Assembly (NCBI GenBank): GCA_021404685.1
Contig: QWHC01000001.1
Location: forward strand, 124,001 to 188,000
Direction of reading: 5' to 3'
Source of the DNA: Chloroflexi bacterium CFX4
Lineage (GTDB): Bacteria; Chloroflexota; Anaerolineae; Aggregatilineales; UBA2796
DNA: 64,000 nucleotides
Shown: piece by piece, positions 7,784 through 15,145 of the stretch
Position numbering within the stretch: position 1 is the stretch's first letter
How the letters are laid out: every line of letters begins with the position of its first letter
Program-made: the position numbers and the translations under genes
Notes under the pieces: generated by a model
Told to the model about the DNA's origin: nothing
What the model saw: only the letters and a program-made list of their open reading frames with translations
The model's database searches: none

Positions 7784-8761
7784 ATGCTCAACTATCGTAT
7801 CTTGCGCCATGCTGGATGGCTGATCGCCATCCTTGTCAGCCTTGTGTTGCTCTTTGAAGTCGGTGTGCGCGTTTTTTGGACAGCCTTACCACATGATCTA
7901 CGCATGGCGATTGTTGGCGTGCGCGTTTTGCCGTGGTCGGAAGAGACGCTTGATCTGCCCCAGGCGAAGTTCAAGGTAGAAGCAGCGGAAAGCCAAGTAG
8001 AGTCCTTAGACGCCCTGATCTTGGGCGATTCGTTCACATTTTGTTGGATGGCTTCTGATGATTGCTGGGTAGAGCATCTGAATACACATGGTTGGCGTGC
8101 GCTTAGCGCAGCCGTCATCGGCAGCGGCTCTACAGGACAACTTGAGGTGCTGCACAGGCTCTTGCCGAATGTGCAGCCGCGCCTGATCATCTGGCAGTGG
8201 CATCACGGCGACGCTAATGATAATTGCCAGTTGGCGCGAGGCAGCGCCCTTGCCAAAGCAGCCGCAGAAGCTGCGCCTGAGCGCCCATCTGCGGTGGGCA
8301 GCGGATTAGGACAATATTCGGCATTCGGGCGTATGATTGGCAGTTGGCTGCGGTGGCGCGCCTTTGCGCCGCCGAATACGTTGGCAACGGATGCAGCACT
8401 GCCTTGCGAAGGCGACATGGCAAGCGTGCTGAACGATTACGATGCAGGCATTGCGCTTGCGGCTGAGCATAATGCGACTGTGATCATCGCGCTTGTGCCA
8501 TACATTGACGAAGTGGAAGGCGCACAGGACGCTGACTCGCCCGTTGAGGAAGCGCGCCAACTGCGCCGAACGTTGCTTGCCCATTGCGCTGCACGCGGCT
8601 ATCACTGCGTTGATCCACTTGCAGCGATGCGTGCGGCAGATCAGCGCGGGCAGCCTGCCTATGATCGTGCCGATTTTCATTTGAACGCCTACGGCAACCG
8701 ACTATTTGCCGAAGCGCTGATCGCCTACATCGAACGCCACAAACTCTTGCCTGCGCCGTAA
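7784..8761 (+). CDS. Membrane-anchored SGNH/GDSL-hydrolase-like protein
   Basis: A 325-residue paralogue of the preceding gene. N-terminal transmembrane helix at about 12-29 (GWLIAILVSLVLLFEVGV), nucleophile block LGDSFTFCW (Ser about residue 84), C-x6-C-W-V motif, block III-like HHGDANDN and C-terminal DFHLNAYGNRLF. It is shorter in the N-terminal extracytoplasmic part than the other two copies. Shared N-terminal segments such as LP....MAIVGVRVLPWSEE show common descent. A role in ester hydrolysis or O-acyl transfer on an envelope polymer is inferred from the fold only. No good ribosome-binding site precedes the ATG, so coupling to the upstream gene is likely. Confidence 0.75.
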   Translation: MLNYRILRHAGWLIAILVSLVLLFEVGVRVFWTALPHDLRMAIVGVRVLPWSEETLDLPQAKFKVEAAESQVESLDALILGDSFTFCWMASDDCWVEHLNTHGWRALSAAVIGSGSTGQLEVLHRLLPNVQPRLIIWQWHHGDANDNCQLARGSALAKAAAEAAPERPSAVGSGLGQYSAFGRMIGSWLRWRAFAPPNTLATDAALPCEGDMASVLNDYDAGIALAAEHNATVIIALVPYIDEVEGAQDADSPVEEARQLRRTLLAHCAARGYHCVDPLAAMRAADQRGQPAYDRADFHLNAYGNRLFAEALIAYIERHKLLPAP

Positions 8762-8778
8762 GCGCAAAGGACACTGCT

Positions 8779-9510
8779 ATGCCAACCGATGTCTTGCTGA
8801 TCGCGCTGATCAGCTTCTTGATCGGTCTCTCGAAAGGTGGCTTGGGCGGACCGGTTCTCGGTGCGCTGATTGCGCCGCTGCTCAGCCAAGTGATGCCTGT
8901 TCAGCAGGCGGTCGGTATTACGCTGCCCATGCTGCTGACGGGCGACGCGATGGCGCTGCGTGCCTATTGGCGTGCGTGGGAATGGCGCTACCTGCGCCTG
9001 ATGCTGCCGGCGGCGCTGATTAGTACCTTCATCGGCGTGGCGATGTTGCGCGATTTGCCCAACGAAACGCTCAAGCGCTGGTTGGGCTTATTCTGCCTGC
9101 TGACGGTGATCTACAAGCTGGGCAGCGATGCTCTGAAAAACCTCACCTATACGCCGCGTAGCTGGCACGGTTGGCTGGCTGGTTTTATTGCCGGGCTTGG
9201 CTCGGCGGTGGCGAATGTTGGGGCGCCTGCCTTCACCGCCTATATGCTGCTGCAAAAGGTCTCGCCGCGCATCTTCATGGGGACGGTGACCGTATTCTTC
9301 GGCGTGCTGAACGTGCTAAAAGTGCCGCTGTTCCTCGCCATTGGCGCGCTAGAGCCGCAGACGTTCCTGAGTTGGGCTTGGGTGCTGATCCTAGTGCCGC
9401 TCGGCGTCTGGATAGGCTATTGGCTGGTCAAGCGCCTAAGCCCACGTGCCTTTGAACTCTCCATGCTCGCGCTGCTGGTCTACATCAGCTTGGCGCTCCT
9501 CTTGGGCTGA
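8779..9510 (+). CDS. TSUP (TauE/SafE) family permease
   Basis: A 243-residue integral membrane protein with about eight hydrophobic segments. The N-terminal motif FLIGLSKGGLGG and the repeated GLGSAVANVGAPAF in the second half are the paired signatures of the sulfite-exporter TauE/SafE family. Members move sulfite, sulfoacetate or other small anions across the inner membrane, usually outward. AAAGGA lies about 10 nt upstream of the ATG. It is 17 nt downstream of the SGNH pair on the same strand and so is probably part of that transcript; the substrate cannot be told from the sequence. Confidence 0.85.
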   Translation: MPTDVLLIALISFLIGLSKGGLGGPVLGALIAPLLSQVMPVQQAVGITLPMLLTGDAMALRAYWRAWEWRYLRLMLPAALISTFIGVAMLRDLPNETLKRWLGLFCLLTVIYKLGSDALKNLTYTPRSWHGWLAGFIAGLGSAVANVGAPAFTAYMLLQKVSPRIFMGTVTVFFGVLNVLKVPLFLAIGALEPQTFLSWAWVLILVPLGVWIGYWLVKRLSPRAFELSMLALLVYISLALLLG

Positions 9511-9512
9511 GA

Positions 9513-10859
9513 TCAGCCCGTGCGCTTGCGCGGTTCGCTCAGGCGCAGCGCCGAAAGCCAGCCAAGGCTTGCCAGCACCATCGAGCTGATGAACACAACG
9601 GGATAGACGCGCACGGTTACCTCAGGCATGGGTAGGAAGTCAGGCATGATTGCCAGCAGATTTGGCAAAGCGGTGCGCGAAGTCAGTTGCAGCAGCACGC
9701 CGCCTAAGACGGGCGCAAGGTTGCTCAGAGCGCTGATCGTGTTCATCAAGCCGATGTAGATCGGGCGGGCGTGCGGCGGCGCGTGCGTGATCATCCAATC
9801 AAAGTAGCTTGGGAAAATTGTGGCGCTGACCATGCCCATCAAAAAGAAGGTCGTATAGAGCGCGGGCTGCCCTGCACCCAAGAAGCTGATCAGGGCAAAG
9901 GTTGCCTCCAGGGTGATGCACGTGCCAGCCAGCAGAATCACCGCCTTGCTGCCGAAACGCCTGCTCAGCACGCTCATTGTTAGCGCGCCAAGCGCGTTGC
10001 CAAGCTGGATCAGAATGATCGTATCGGCAATCAGCACAGCACTGCGAATGCCCAAGCCACTGGTGGCAAAAATGGTGTAGAACGGCACGCTCATCGCGGC
10101 AAGGTCAAACAGTAGGCGCGTGCGGACGAAACGCCGAAAGTCGCGGTCAGTGCGGAGGATGTTGCCGAGGAACGCGCCGTATTCGCGCATTCGCGGGCTT
10201 TTCTCGGAGACGGGGACGGGCTTTTCCTCACGAATAAGCGCCAGACCGATGCCGCCGCTGATGAAAAAGGCACCCGCCACCGCAAAGACCAAGCCATAAT
10301 TGAGTGGGAACGCCAAGCCCGAATCACCGATTGCCCAACGGGCAAACTGGCTCATTCCGAAGGCGCCAATCGCCACCATAAACTGCCCAATCCCGAAAAG
10401 CGTGCCGCGCAGCTTGCTTGGGATGGCGCTGCCGAGCATATCACCCCAACTGAGCGTAATGATCGAGTCACCTACGGCGAATGCCCAATAGCCGATCAAG
10501 AAGGCGATCAGCATGGTGGTCTTGTTGCTTGGGTCAATCGTCACCAACATAATCGCAATGGCGATCATGGTCAGGCGCACAAACGGCGCAGGCAGCAGAA
10601 AGAGCTTGCGGCGCTGCTGGCGGTTCACAACTTGGGCAAGGAAAAGCTGCGGCACCAGCCACCAGAAGAAATAAGCGCCGGTTGCTAAGCCGACCACGCT
10701 CTGATTGCTGGTAAGCTGGCTGACGAAATCGGGGATGAAGGCGCTGCTGGCGCCAACCATGCCAAAGCCAACACCAAAAGCAACATAATCTAGCACGAAA
10801 AGCACAAAGTTGTACCGCAAATGAACGTATTGCGGCATCGGGGTCGCCGTTGCAGTCAT
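9513..10859 (-). CDS. MFS transporter
   Basis: A 448-residue protein with about 12 hydrophobic segments in the 6+6 arrangement of the major facilitator superfamily and a short Thr-rich N-terminus. Useful landmarks are LATGAYFFWWLVPQLFLAQV (helix 2), a loop with NRQQRRK like the family's loop 2-3 basic motif, a central cytoplasmic loop rich in charge (REEKPVPVSEKSPRMREYG), and LLQLTSRTALPN between late helices. The substrate cannot be deduced. It lies 31 nt downstream of the alpha/beta hydrolase on the same strand and converges with the TSUP gene, with 2 nt between the ends. Confidence 0.85.
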   Translation of the reverse strand: MTATATPMPQYVHLRYNFVLFVLDYVAFGVGFGMVGASSAFIPDFVSQLTSNQSVVGLATGAYFFWWLVPQLFLAQVVNRQQRRKLFLLPAPFVRLTMIAIAIMLVTIDPSNKTTMLIAFLIGYWAFAVGDSIITLSWGDMLGSAIPSKLRGTLFGIGQFMVAIGAFGMSQFARWAIGDSGLAFPLNYGLVFAVAGAFFISGGIGLALIREEKPVPVSEKSPRMREYGAFLGNILRTDRDFRRFVRTRLLFDLAAMSVPFYTIFATSGLGIRSAVLIADTIILIQLGNALGALTMSVLSRRFGSKAVILLAGTCITLEATFALISFLGAGQPALYTTFFLMGMVSATIFPSYFDWMITHAPPHARPIYIGLMNTISALSNLAPVLGGVLLQLTSRTALPNLLAIMPDFLPMPEVTVRVYPVVFISSMVLASLGWLSALRLSEPRKRTG

Positions 10860-10890
10860 ATAGGTCTGTCTCGCTCTTTAGAAAGGTGTG

Positions 10891-11832
10891 CTAATAGGGC
10901 ATCAGCCAGCTATTCAGCCATGTGTAGGCTTTGTAGCGCATGGCAGGCTCAAAGCCGCTGCCGCGCTGGTAAACATAGTGCGCCAAGCGCTGCGCCGCGC
11001 CGTAGCGTTGGTAGGCAGGCAGGGCGCGTTGATAAATTTCGGCGGCGTCGGCGCTGTGTGTGTCGCCCTCGACGGTTGAGAGCAGGAACGGGCGCGGTGC
11101 AGCCAGCGAAAGCACATGCTGAAGGTCGGCAACCTGCATCAGGCGCGGTACCACGAACTCAATCTGAAACCAATTGCCCTGCCGCACCGTCTCGCGGTAG
11201 CTCATGATGCTGCCGTGGGCAACCGTCGCCACAAGGCGCGGCTCTAAGGCGGCTGCCCACAGCGCCATACGTGCGCCGTAGCTCTGCCCGATGAAGCCCA
11301 GCCGTGCCATATCCACCTCTGGGCGGGTGGCAAGGTAATCTACGGCGCGGCTAATATCCCACAGCAAGTGGCGCAACAGCGTTTCGCCGCGCAGCAGCAG
11401 CACAGTGTACTGCTGAAGCGTATAGGCAGCGTCATAGGCAGCGCCGTTACTCTGCGGTGAGCGCCGTTCGCCATAACCGAAGGCATCCGGCGCAAAGACT
11501 GTGTAACCAAGCCGTACCAATTCCATACCGAGTGATGGGCGTGTTTCGTCCACCACTTCCTCTTTGCCGGCGGCAAAATTGCCGGCGCTGTGGTGGCAAA
11601 TCACGGTTGGGCAAGGCTGCCGAGCGCCTTTAGGAATCAATAAATAGGCGTAGCCCCAGTGGTTTGGGCTAACCTGATATTTGATATGCTCACGGCGGTA
11701 GCCTTCACGCTCCAACGTGCCGATGACATGCGGCGTCAGCGGCGCAGGGTCGGGCGGTGCGCCCAACACCGAGATGACCGATTGCTGCAACATCTCGACA
11801 AGGGTTGCCTGTGAATTTGGTTGCCCCATCAA
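10891..11832 (-). CDS. Alpha/beta hydrolase (dienelactone-hydrolase/acetyl-esterase type)
   Basis: A 313-residue cytoplasmic hydrolase with no signal peptide. The oxyanion-hole region PTVICHHSAGNF is followed by a long insertion, the nucleophile elbow GFIGQSYGARMALW (Ser about residue 198) and a late GDTHSADAAEIYQRALPAY segment that should hold the acid. A histidine in AHYVYQRGSGFEP completes a plausible triad less obviously than in typical members. The family includes carbohydrate esterases and dienelactone hydrolases; the substrate is not predictable. It probably shares a transcript with the MFS gene downstream. Confidence 0.75.
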   Translation of the reverse strand: MMGQPNSQATLVEMLQQSVISVLGAPPDPAPLTPHVIGTLEREGYRREHIKYQVSPNHWGYAYLLIPKGARQPCPTVICHHSAGNFAAGKEEVVDETRPSLGMELVRLGYTVFAPDAFGYGERRSPQSNGAAYDAAYTLQQYTVLLLRGETLLRHLLWDISRAVDYLATRPEVDMARLGFIGQSYGARMALWAAALEPRLVATVAHGSIMSYRETVRQGNWFQIEFVVPRLMQVADLQHVLSLAAPRPFLLSTVEGDTHSADAAEIYQRALPAYQRYGAAQRLAHYVYQRGSGFEPAMRYKAYTWLNSWLMPY

Positions 11833-12134
11833 ACTCTGCCTTAGACTGTGGCGAAATTTGCACTGTGCTTATTGTCTCCCAAGTGCGCCCATTTGTCCAA
11901 AAGTAGGGCGTGGGTGAATGTGCGAATCATAGCCCAAGCGGGTGATGCATAATAGGTGGAGGCGACAGGGAGCGCCTTTTCCGTCGGGATAAGTGCCAGC
12001 CGTCTTTTTTGGATCATCACCTGCTCATGTTGATGACTCGAAGTCTCTGTGGTAAGGTCTGCCATATGGAACGGAGTGCGTTATAATTCTAAATGAATTT
12101 GTAGGTTCACATAGATTTTAGGAGAATTGGTGGT
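11833..12134. other. Divergent intergenic region, hydrolase/ccmC
   Basis: About 300 bp between divergent starts. On the minus strand TTGGAC and GACAAT separated by 18 nt (about 11870-11900) could serve the hydrolase gene. On the plus strand the ccmC promoter lies at 12059-12087. A 74-codon open frame runs through the minus strand but has no family features, and I treat it as leader sequence. Confidence 0.5.
12059..12087 (+). promoter_or_regulatory. Promoter of ccmCD
   Basis: CTGCCA (12059-12064), a 17-nt spacer and a perfect TATAAT (12082-12087). The untranslated leader is about 40 nt and ends with GGAG 10 nt before the ATG. Confidence 0.55.
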
Positions 12135-12923
12135 ATGGCAACTGCCGAACCTGTGCTGCATGTTCAAACGGCAGCCAATGACCCACTCACTATCAGTTAT
12201 CCGCGCTGGCGAACGCGCCTGCTGCTTGGCTTGACCATTGCCACGCTGCTTGGCATGGTCGTGATGCTCTATATGGCGTTCTTCTATGCTGGCACGGATG
12301 CCGTACAAGGTCACGCGCAGCGCATTTTCTATATTCACGTCTCGTCGTATGCTGGCGGCTCAGTCGTCTTTCTCATCACGGTGGTAGCAGGCATTGCCTA
12401 CCTCGCCACCCGCGATCAAAAATGGGATCAACTCGCCGTGAGCAGCGTTGAGGTCGGCTTGCCGCTGATGACAGTCTGCCTTGTGACAGGCTCTGCTTGG
12501 GCGCGCCCGATCTGGAATACGTGGTGGACGGCTGACCCACGCTTGAACGGCATGGCGGTCATGTGGTTGCTCTATGCTGCCTACCTCACTTTGCGCGGCG
12601 CCATTGAAGACCCAGACAGACGTGCGCGCTTTGCGGCGATCTATGGCATCCTTGCCTTTGCCAGCGTGATCTACGTCTTTATGATCCCGCGTGTGCGTGA
12701 TGACACCTTACACCCGGTCGTGATCGGCCCGAGTGTGACCAACCCAACCGCACAGGGCGAATTTGAGATACGCACCGATCCACGCATCGGCGCAACCATG
12801 GGCGTTGCGATGACGTGGTGGTGCGTGGCGGCTGTTGTGCTGTTGTGGCATCGGGTGCGTGTGGAAAACATCGCAGCGCGTGTTCAACGCTTAAAAGCGC
12901 GCCTTTTGGCGCAGTCCAATTGA
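12135..12923 (+). CDS. ccmC: Heme ABC exporter permease CcmC
   Basis: A 262-residue protein with six hydrophobic helices belonging to the CcmC/CcsA heme-handling family. The periplasmic tryptophan-rich segment WNTWWTADPRLNGMAVMWLLY (about residues 131-151) is the family's WWD-type heme-binding motif. A conserved His lies in the first loop (QRIFYIHVSSY, about residue 65) and a second in the late segment near HPVVIGPS. CcmC takes heme from the CcmAB transporter and passes it to the chaperone CcmE during cytochrome c maturation. No ccmA, B, E or F is visible in the window. A tiny ccmD-like gene follows 13 nt later. Confidence 0.9.
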   Translation: MATAEPVLHVQTAANDPLTISYPRWRTRLLLGLTIATLLGMVVMLYMAFFYAGTDAVQGHAQRIFYIHVSSYAGGSVVFLITVVAGIAYLATRDQKWDQLAVSSVEVGLPLMTVCLVTGSAWARPIWNTWWTADPRLNGMAVMWLLYAAYLTLRGAIEDPDRRARFAAIYGILAFASVIYVFMIPRVRDDTLHPVVIGPSVTNPTAQGEFEIRTDPRIGATMGVAMTWWCVAAVVLLWHRVRVENIAARVQRLKARLLAQSN

Positions 12924-12936
12924 GGCATACTAAGCG

Positions 12937-13101
12937 ATGACAACACCCAATAACATTGAATACATGATTTTGGGCTATGTGCTGGCGGGCGTGATTATGC
13001 TGCTGTTGGTCGGCTATCTGGTGCTGAAGGCGCGCCGCTTGCGCCAAGAGGCAGAGATGCTGAAGACGCTGGCAGAGGACGAAACGGCAGCGGATGGCTG
13101 A
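12937..13101 (+). CDS. Small CcmD-like membrane protein
   Basis: A 54-residue protein directly downstream of ccmC. One transmembrane helix at about residues 10-29 (MILGYVLAGVIMLLLVGYLV) is followed by a basic/acidic coiled tail (KARRLRQEAEMLK). The size, single N-terminal helix, charged C-terminal tail and position fit CcmD, the small subunit that helps release holo-CcmE from CcmABC. The identity rests on context and topology, as CcmD is poorly conserved. A bidirectional terminator follows 9 nt after the stop. Confidence 0.75.
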   Translation: MTTPNNIEYMILGYVLAGVIMLLLVGYLVLKARRLRQEAEMLKTLAEDETAADG

Positions 13102-13110
13102 GCAAAACAA

Positions 13111-13134
13111 AGGCGGGAAACACACTTCCCGCCT
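13111..13134. terminator. Bidirectional terminator
   Basis: Arms AGGCGGGAA/TTCCCGCCT (9 bp) with loop ACACAC. On the minus strand the stem is followed by TTTGTTTT, so it best ends the response-regulator gene at 13140; it also ends ccmCD from the other side. Confidence 0.75.
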
Positions 13135-13139
13135 GCCGG

Positions 13140-14006
13140 CTAAACGCTGCTGGTGGCTGTTTTGGGCGCGTCGTCGGTAGAGGGCGCGCCGCGCTCTGTG
13201 ACCGTGATCGTTGCCGAGAGCAGCGGCACGCGCTGTTCGTCTGCCTTGCCTTCCTGAAAGACCAGATAGCCGCGTTCGCGGTCGGCAAAGCTGTAAAAGG
13301 TTGGGAAGCCAACCGCCAAGGCATTGGTGAGCGAGTCGATCAAGGCGGGTAGGTTCGGCGCAAAGGTGAAGACAGTGTAGCGCGTCTCGTTGTGCATCCC
13401 GCCGAAATCTTCAGGTGTGCCGTGCCGCGAAAGGCTTTCTGCCAACGTGTGACCAAAGAATCCAAGCACCTCGTCGGCTGCCACAAAGCCATAATAATCG
13501 CGGAAGGCATTGAAGCCGTTCAGGGTAATTTGCAGGCGCTGCCAGTTGGTGCGTGCTGCAAAGTTGGTCTCCGCCTCACGGATGGCAGATTCAGTGGGCA
13601 AGCCTGTGCGGTCATCGGTCAGCGCCTCGCGGCTGGCGCGCCGCAGCGAGCCTTGTGCGCGCAGGCGCAGTTCTTCAATATCAAAAGGCTTGGTGATGTA
13701 ATCATCCGCGCCAAGCTCTAAGCCTGCCACCTTATCCGCACGGCGATCACGCTGCGTTAGGAAGATGATCGGGATGTATTTGGTGAGTGGTGTTGTCCGC
13801 AAGCCTTTGCACACATCAAAGCCATCCATATCCGGCAGCATCACGTCCAGCAGGATCAGGTTGGGCGATTTCGCCCGCGCCATAGCAATGCCTTCTTTGC
13901 CGTTCAGCGCGTTGAAAATCTCGTAGCCTTGCGCTGTGAAATAGACTTGCAGCATTTCTGCCACGTCAAAATCATCTTCAATGAGCAGTAAGCGTTTTTT
14001 GAGCAT
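13140..14006 (-). CDS. Response regulator with degenerate GGDEF-like domain
   Basis: A 288-residue protein. Residues 1-120 form a canonical receiver: acidic pair in LLIEDDFDVAEML, phospho-acceptor Asp in LILLDVMLPDMDG (about residue 54), Thr in IFLTQR and Lys in YITKPFDI. The remainder opens like a GGDEF domain (TDDRTGLPTESAIREAE) and keeps its alpha/beta pattern, but the signature is reduced to FGGMHNETRYTVF, without the D/E-E-F of active diguanylate cyclases. It therefore probably binds or senses rather than makes c-di-GMP. No cognate kinase is adjacent. Confidence 0.8.
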   Translation of the reverse strand: MLKKRLLLIEDDFDVAEMLQVYFTAQGYEIFNALNGKEGIAMARAKSPNLILLDVMLPDMDGFDVCKGLRTTPLTKYIPIIFLTQRDRRADKVAGLELGADDYITKPFDIEELRLRAQGSLRRASREALTDDRTGLPTESAIREAETNFAARTNWQRLQITLNGFNAFRDYYGFVAADEVLGFFGHTLAESLSRHGTPEDFGGMHNETRYTVFTFAPNLPALIDSLTNALAVGFPTFYSFADRERGYLVFQEGKADEQRVPLLSATITVTERGAPSTDDAPKTATSSV

Positions 14007-14036
14007 GGTACCTCGCTTTAGGCTAAGCAGCGGATG

Positions 14037-14324
14037 CTATTCTAACACAGCATCAACACGAAACTGCCCTTCAATGGACTCGGCAGCGTTTGCCGTCACT
14101 TGCTCACGCGCCAGCGATGGGCGCACCACATCGTCACGCAGCACATTGCTAAGTGGCAGCACGCTGGCTGTGGGTGGAATATCGGCAGTATCAAGCTGTT
14201 CAAGGCGCGAGGCATACTCCAGCACCGCTGAAAGCTGATCGGCATACTGCTCGATCTCACTTTCGGTCAGGCGCAGTTTGGCAAGTTCGGCAATCTGCAT
14301 CACTTCTTCACGGCTCAGTTTCAT
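14037..14324 (-). CDS. gatC: Asp/Glu-tRNA amidotransferase subunit C
   Basis: A 95-residue GatC. The family N-terminus MKLSREEVMQIAELAKLRL is followed by the two-helix belt sequence and the LRDDVVRPSL motif. GatC stabilises GatAB, which converts misacylated Glu-tRNA(Gln) or Asp-tRNA(Asn) to Gln- or Asn-tRNA. The ATG at 14324 is used: GGGG lies 6 nt upstream, whereas the TTG at 14336 would overlap that site. gatA and gatB are not in the window, so the gene is separated from its usual partners or they lie elsewhere. Confidence 0.92.
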   Translation of the reverse strand: MKLSREEVMQIAELAKLRLTESEIEQYADQLSAVLEYASRLEQLDTADIPPTASVLPLSNVLRDDVVRPSLAREQVTANAAESIEGQFRVDAVLE

Positions 14325-14371
14325 GGTTTTCCCCAACGCATCGGTACGGCAAAGGTGCTGTCTTGTGCGCC

Positions 14372-14401
14372 ATTATAGCAGAATTTTGGCGTGCATTGTA
14401 A
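14372..14401 (-). promoter_or_regulatory. Promoter of gatC
   Basis: On the minus strand TTACAA (14396-14401), an 18-nt spacer and TGCTATAAT, an extended -10 (TATAAT at 14372-14377). The start codon is about 48 nt downstream of the -10. Confidence 0.6.
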
Positions 14402-14463
14402 CTATTACAGAATATATACATTTTTAGGCGCCCGAAAGCATGGTGAAAAACTGACTATCCGCC

Positions 14464-14492
14464 TTGCCTTTTGCGCCAAGTGCCACTACAAT
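14464..14492 (+). promoter_or_regulatory. Promoter placing the transcript start at the leader-peptide ATG
   Basis: TTGCCT (14464-14469), a 17-nt spacer and TACAAT (14487-14492). Only 7 nt separate the -10 from the ATG at 14500, so the predicted +1 coincides with the first base of the leader ORF: a leaderless arrangement. Confidence 0.7.
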
Positions 14493-14499
14493 ACGCATC

Positions 14500-14580
14500 A
14501 TGCAGCAACTTCAAAGGCAAACCATCACCCACATTTTGGCTTGTATGTGTAACTGCCACGCACCAATGGGACGAGGTTAG
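14500..14580 (+). CDS. Cys-rich leader peptide (predicted leaderless)
   Basis: A 26-codon ORF from ATG 14500 to TAG 14580. Residues 15-19 read C-M-C-N-C, with Cys codons at 14542, 14548 and 14554. There is no room for a ribosome-binding site, because the promoter puts the RNA start at the ATG. The ORF ends inside a sequence (14572-14581) that can pair with the 5' arm of the terminator downstream. Such Cys-rich leaderless leader ORFs are known in actinobacteria as cysteine-responsive attenuators upstream of sulfur genes. A similar role here is inferred from the RNA geometry and from the DUF4395/thioredoxin genes that follow. Confidence 0.7.
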   Translation: MQQLQRQTITHILACMCNCHAPMGRG

Positions 14581-14629
14581 CACGCTGCTGTTTGCTGTCA
14601 TTCGCATGTCACGCACAAGGGCTAACTCG
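14572..14629 (+). promoter_or_regulatory. Predicted antiterminator pairing
   Basis: CGAGGTTAGC (14572-14581, covering the leader stop codon) can pair with GCTAACTCG (14621-14629): 9 bp with one bulged G. This occupies the 5' arm of the terminator at 14617-14639, so the two structures exclude each other. A ribosome finishing the leader would mask 14572-14581 and favour termination; one stalled at the Cys codons would leave it free. Confidence 0.6.
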
Positions 14630-14645
14630 GTTAGCCCTTTTTTTG
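14617..14645 (+). terminator. Rho-independent terminator (attenuator)
   Basis: A 10-bp stem, AAGGGCTAAC/GTTAGCCCTT, with loop TCG, followed by an uninterrupted T-run to about 14645. It lies before the start codon of the DUF4395 gene (14670) with no larger gene upstream on this strand, so it acts as an attenuator of the operon. Confidence 0.85.
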
Positions 14646-14669
14646 TGTGAGCAAAGGGGAAAACACCGT

Positions 14670-15143
14670 ATGGCAATCGCTACAAGCTCTGACCGCAAGG
14701 TTGATCACAGTGCGCTTCGCACTAATCAAGCGTTCATCATCAGCCTTTTGATCCTAGCCTTTGTGCTAGAGTTGCCGCTTTTGGTGGCGTTTGTAACCGC
14801 CGTGATGATCATCGGCACAGCCTTTCCCAGCTTAGGGCTGTTCAAGGCGCTCTATTTTCTGGCGCTAAAGCCTGCGGGCATTTTGAAGCCCGCTGTGGTG
14901 GTGGATAACCCAGAGCCACACCGTTTCGCGCAAGGTGTGGGTGGCGCGGTGCTGCTGGTTGCCGTGCTGAGCTTTGCACTTGGCATTGGCGCGGTGGGCT
15001 GGGCGCTCAGTTGGTTGGTGGTGGCGCTTGCCGCTTTGAACCTATTCGCGGGCATTTGCGTGGGTTGCCTGCTCTACTACCAACTGCATCGGTTGGGCGT
15101 GGCAGGCTTCACGCACGCGCCGCTGAACACAAAGGAGCGCTAA
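14670..15143 (+). CDS. DUF4395 membrane protein
   Basis: A 157-residue protein with about four transmembrane helices. Diagnostic segments are the central DNPEPHRFAQGVGG (about residues 86-99) and the C-terminal LNLFAGICVGCLLYYQL with its Cys-x-x-Cys in the membrane, both typical of DUF4395. In actinobacteria this family sits with thioredoxin ThiX and sulfurtransferases in sulfur-metabolism loci; its biochemical role is not established. The ATG at 14670 has AAGGGGA about 9 nt upstream; longer in-frame starts would lie inside the attenuator and are rejected. The next gene, thioredoxin, starts 2 nt after the stop. Confidence 0.88.
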   Translation: MAIATSSDRKVDHSALRTNQAFIISLLILAFVLELPLLVAFVTAVMIIGTAFPSLGLFKALYFLALKPAGILKPAVVVDNPEPHRFAQGVGGAVLLVAVLSFALGIGAVGWALSWLVVALAALNLFAGICVGCLLYYQLHRLGVAGFTHAPLNTKER

Positions 15144-15145
15144 CC

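Noticed and set aside
11841-12065. A 74-codon minus-strand open frame upstream of the alpha/beta hydrolase
   Set aside because: No ribosome-binding site or family pattern, and it fills a divergent promoter region; better read as leader sequence.
14337-14499. A stable small RNA (6S, SRP or tmRNA) ending at the terminator 14617-14645
   Set aside because: The transcript contains a translatable Cys-rich ORF and alternative pairing with the terminator, which fits an attenuator better than any known structural RNA.
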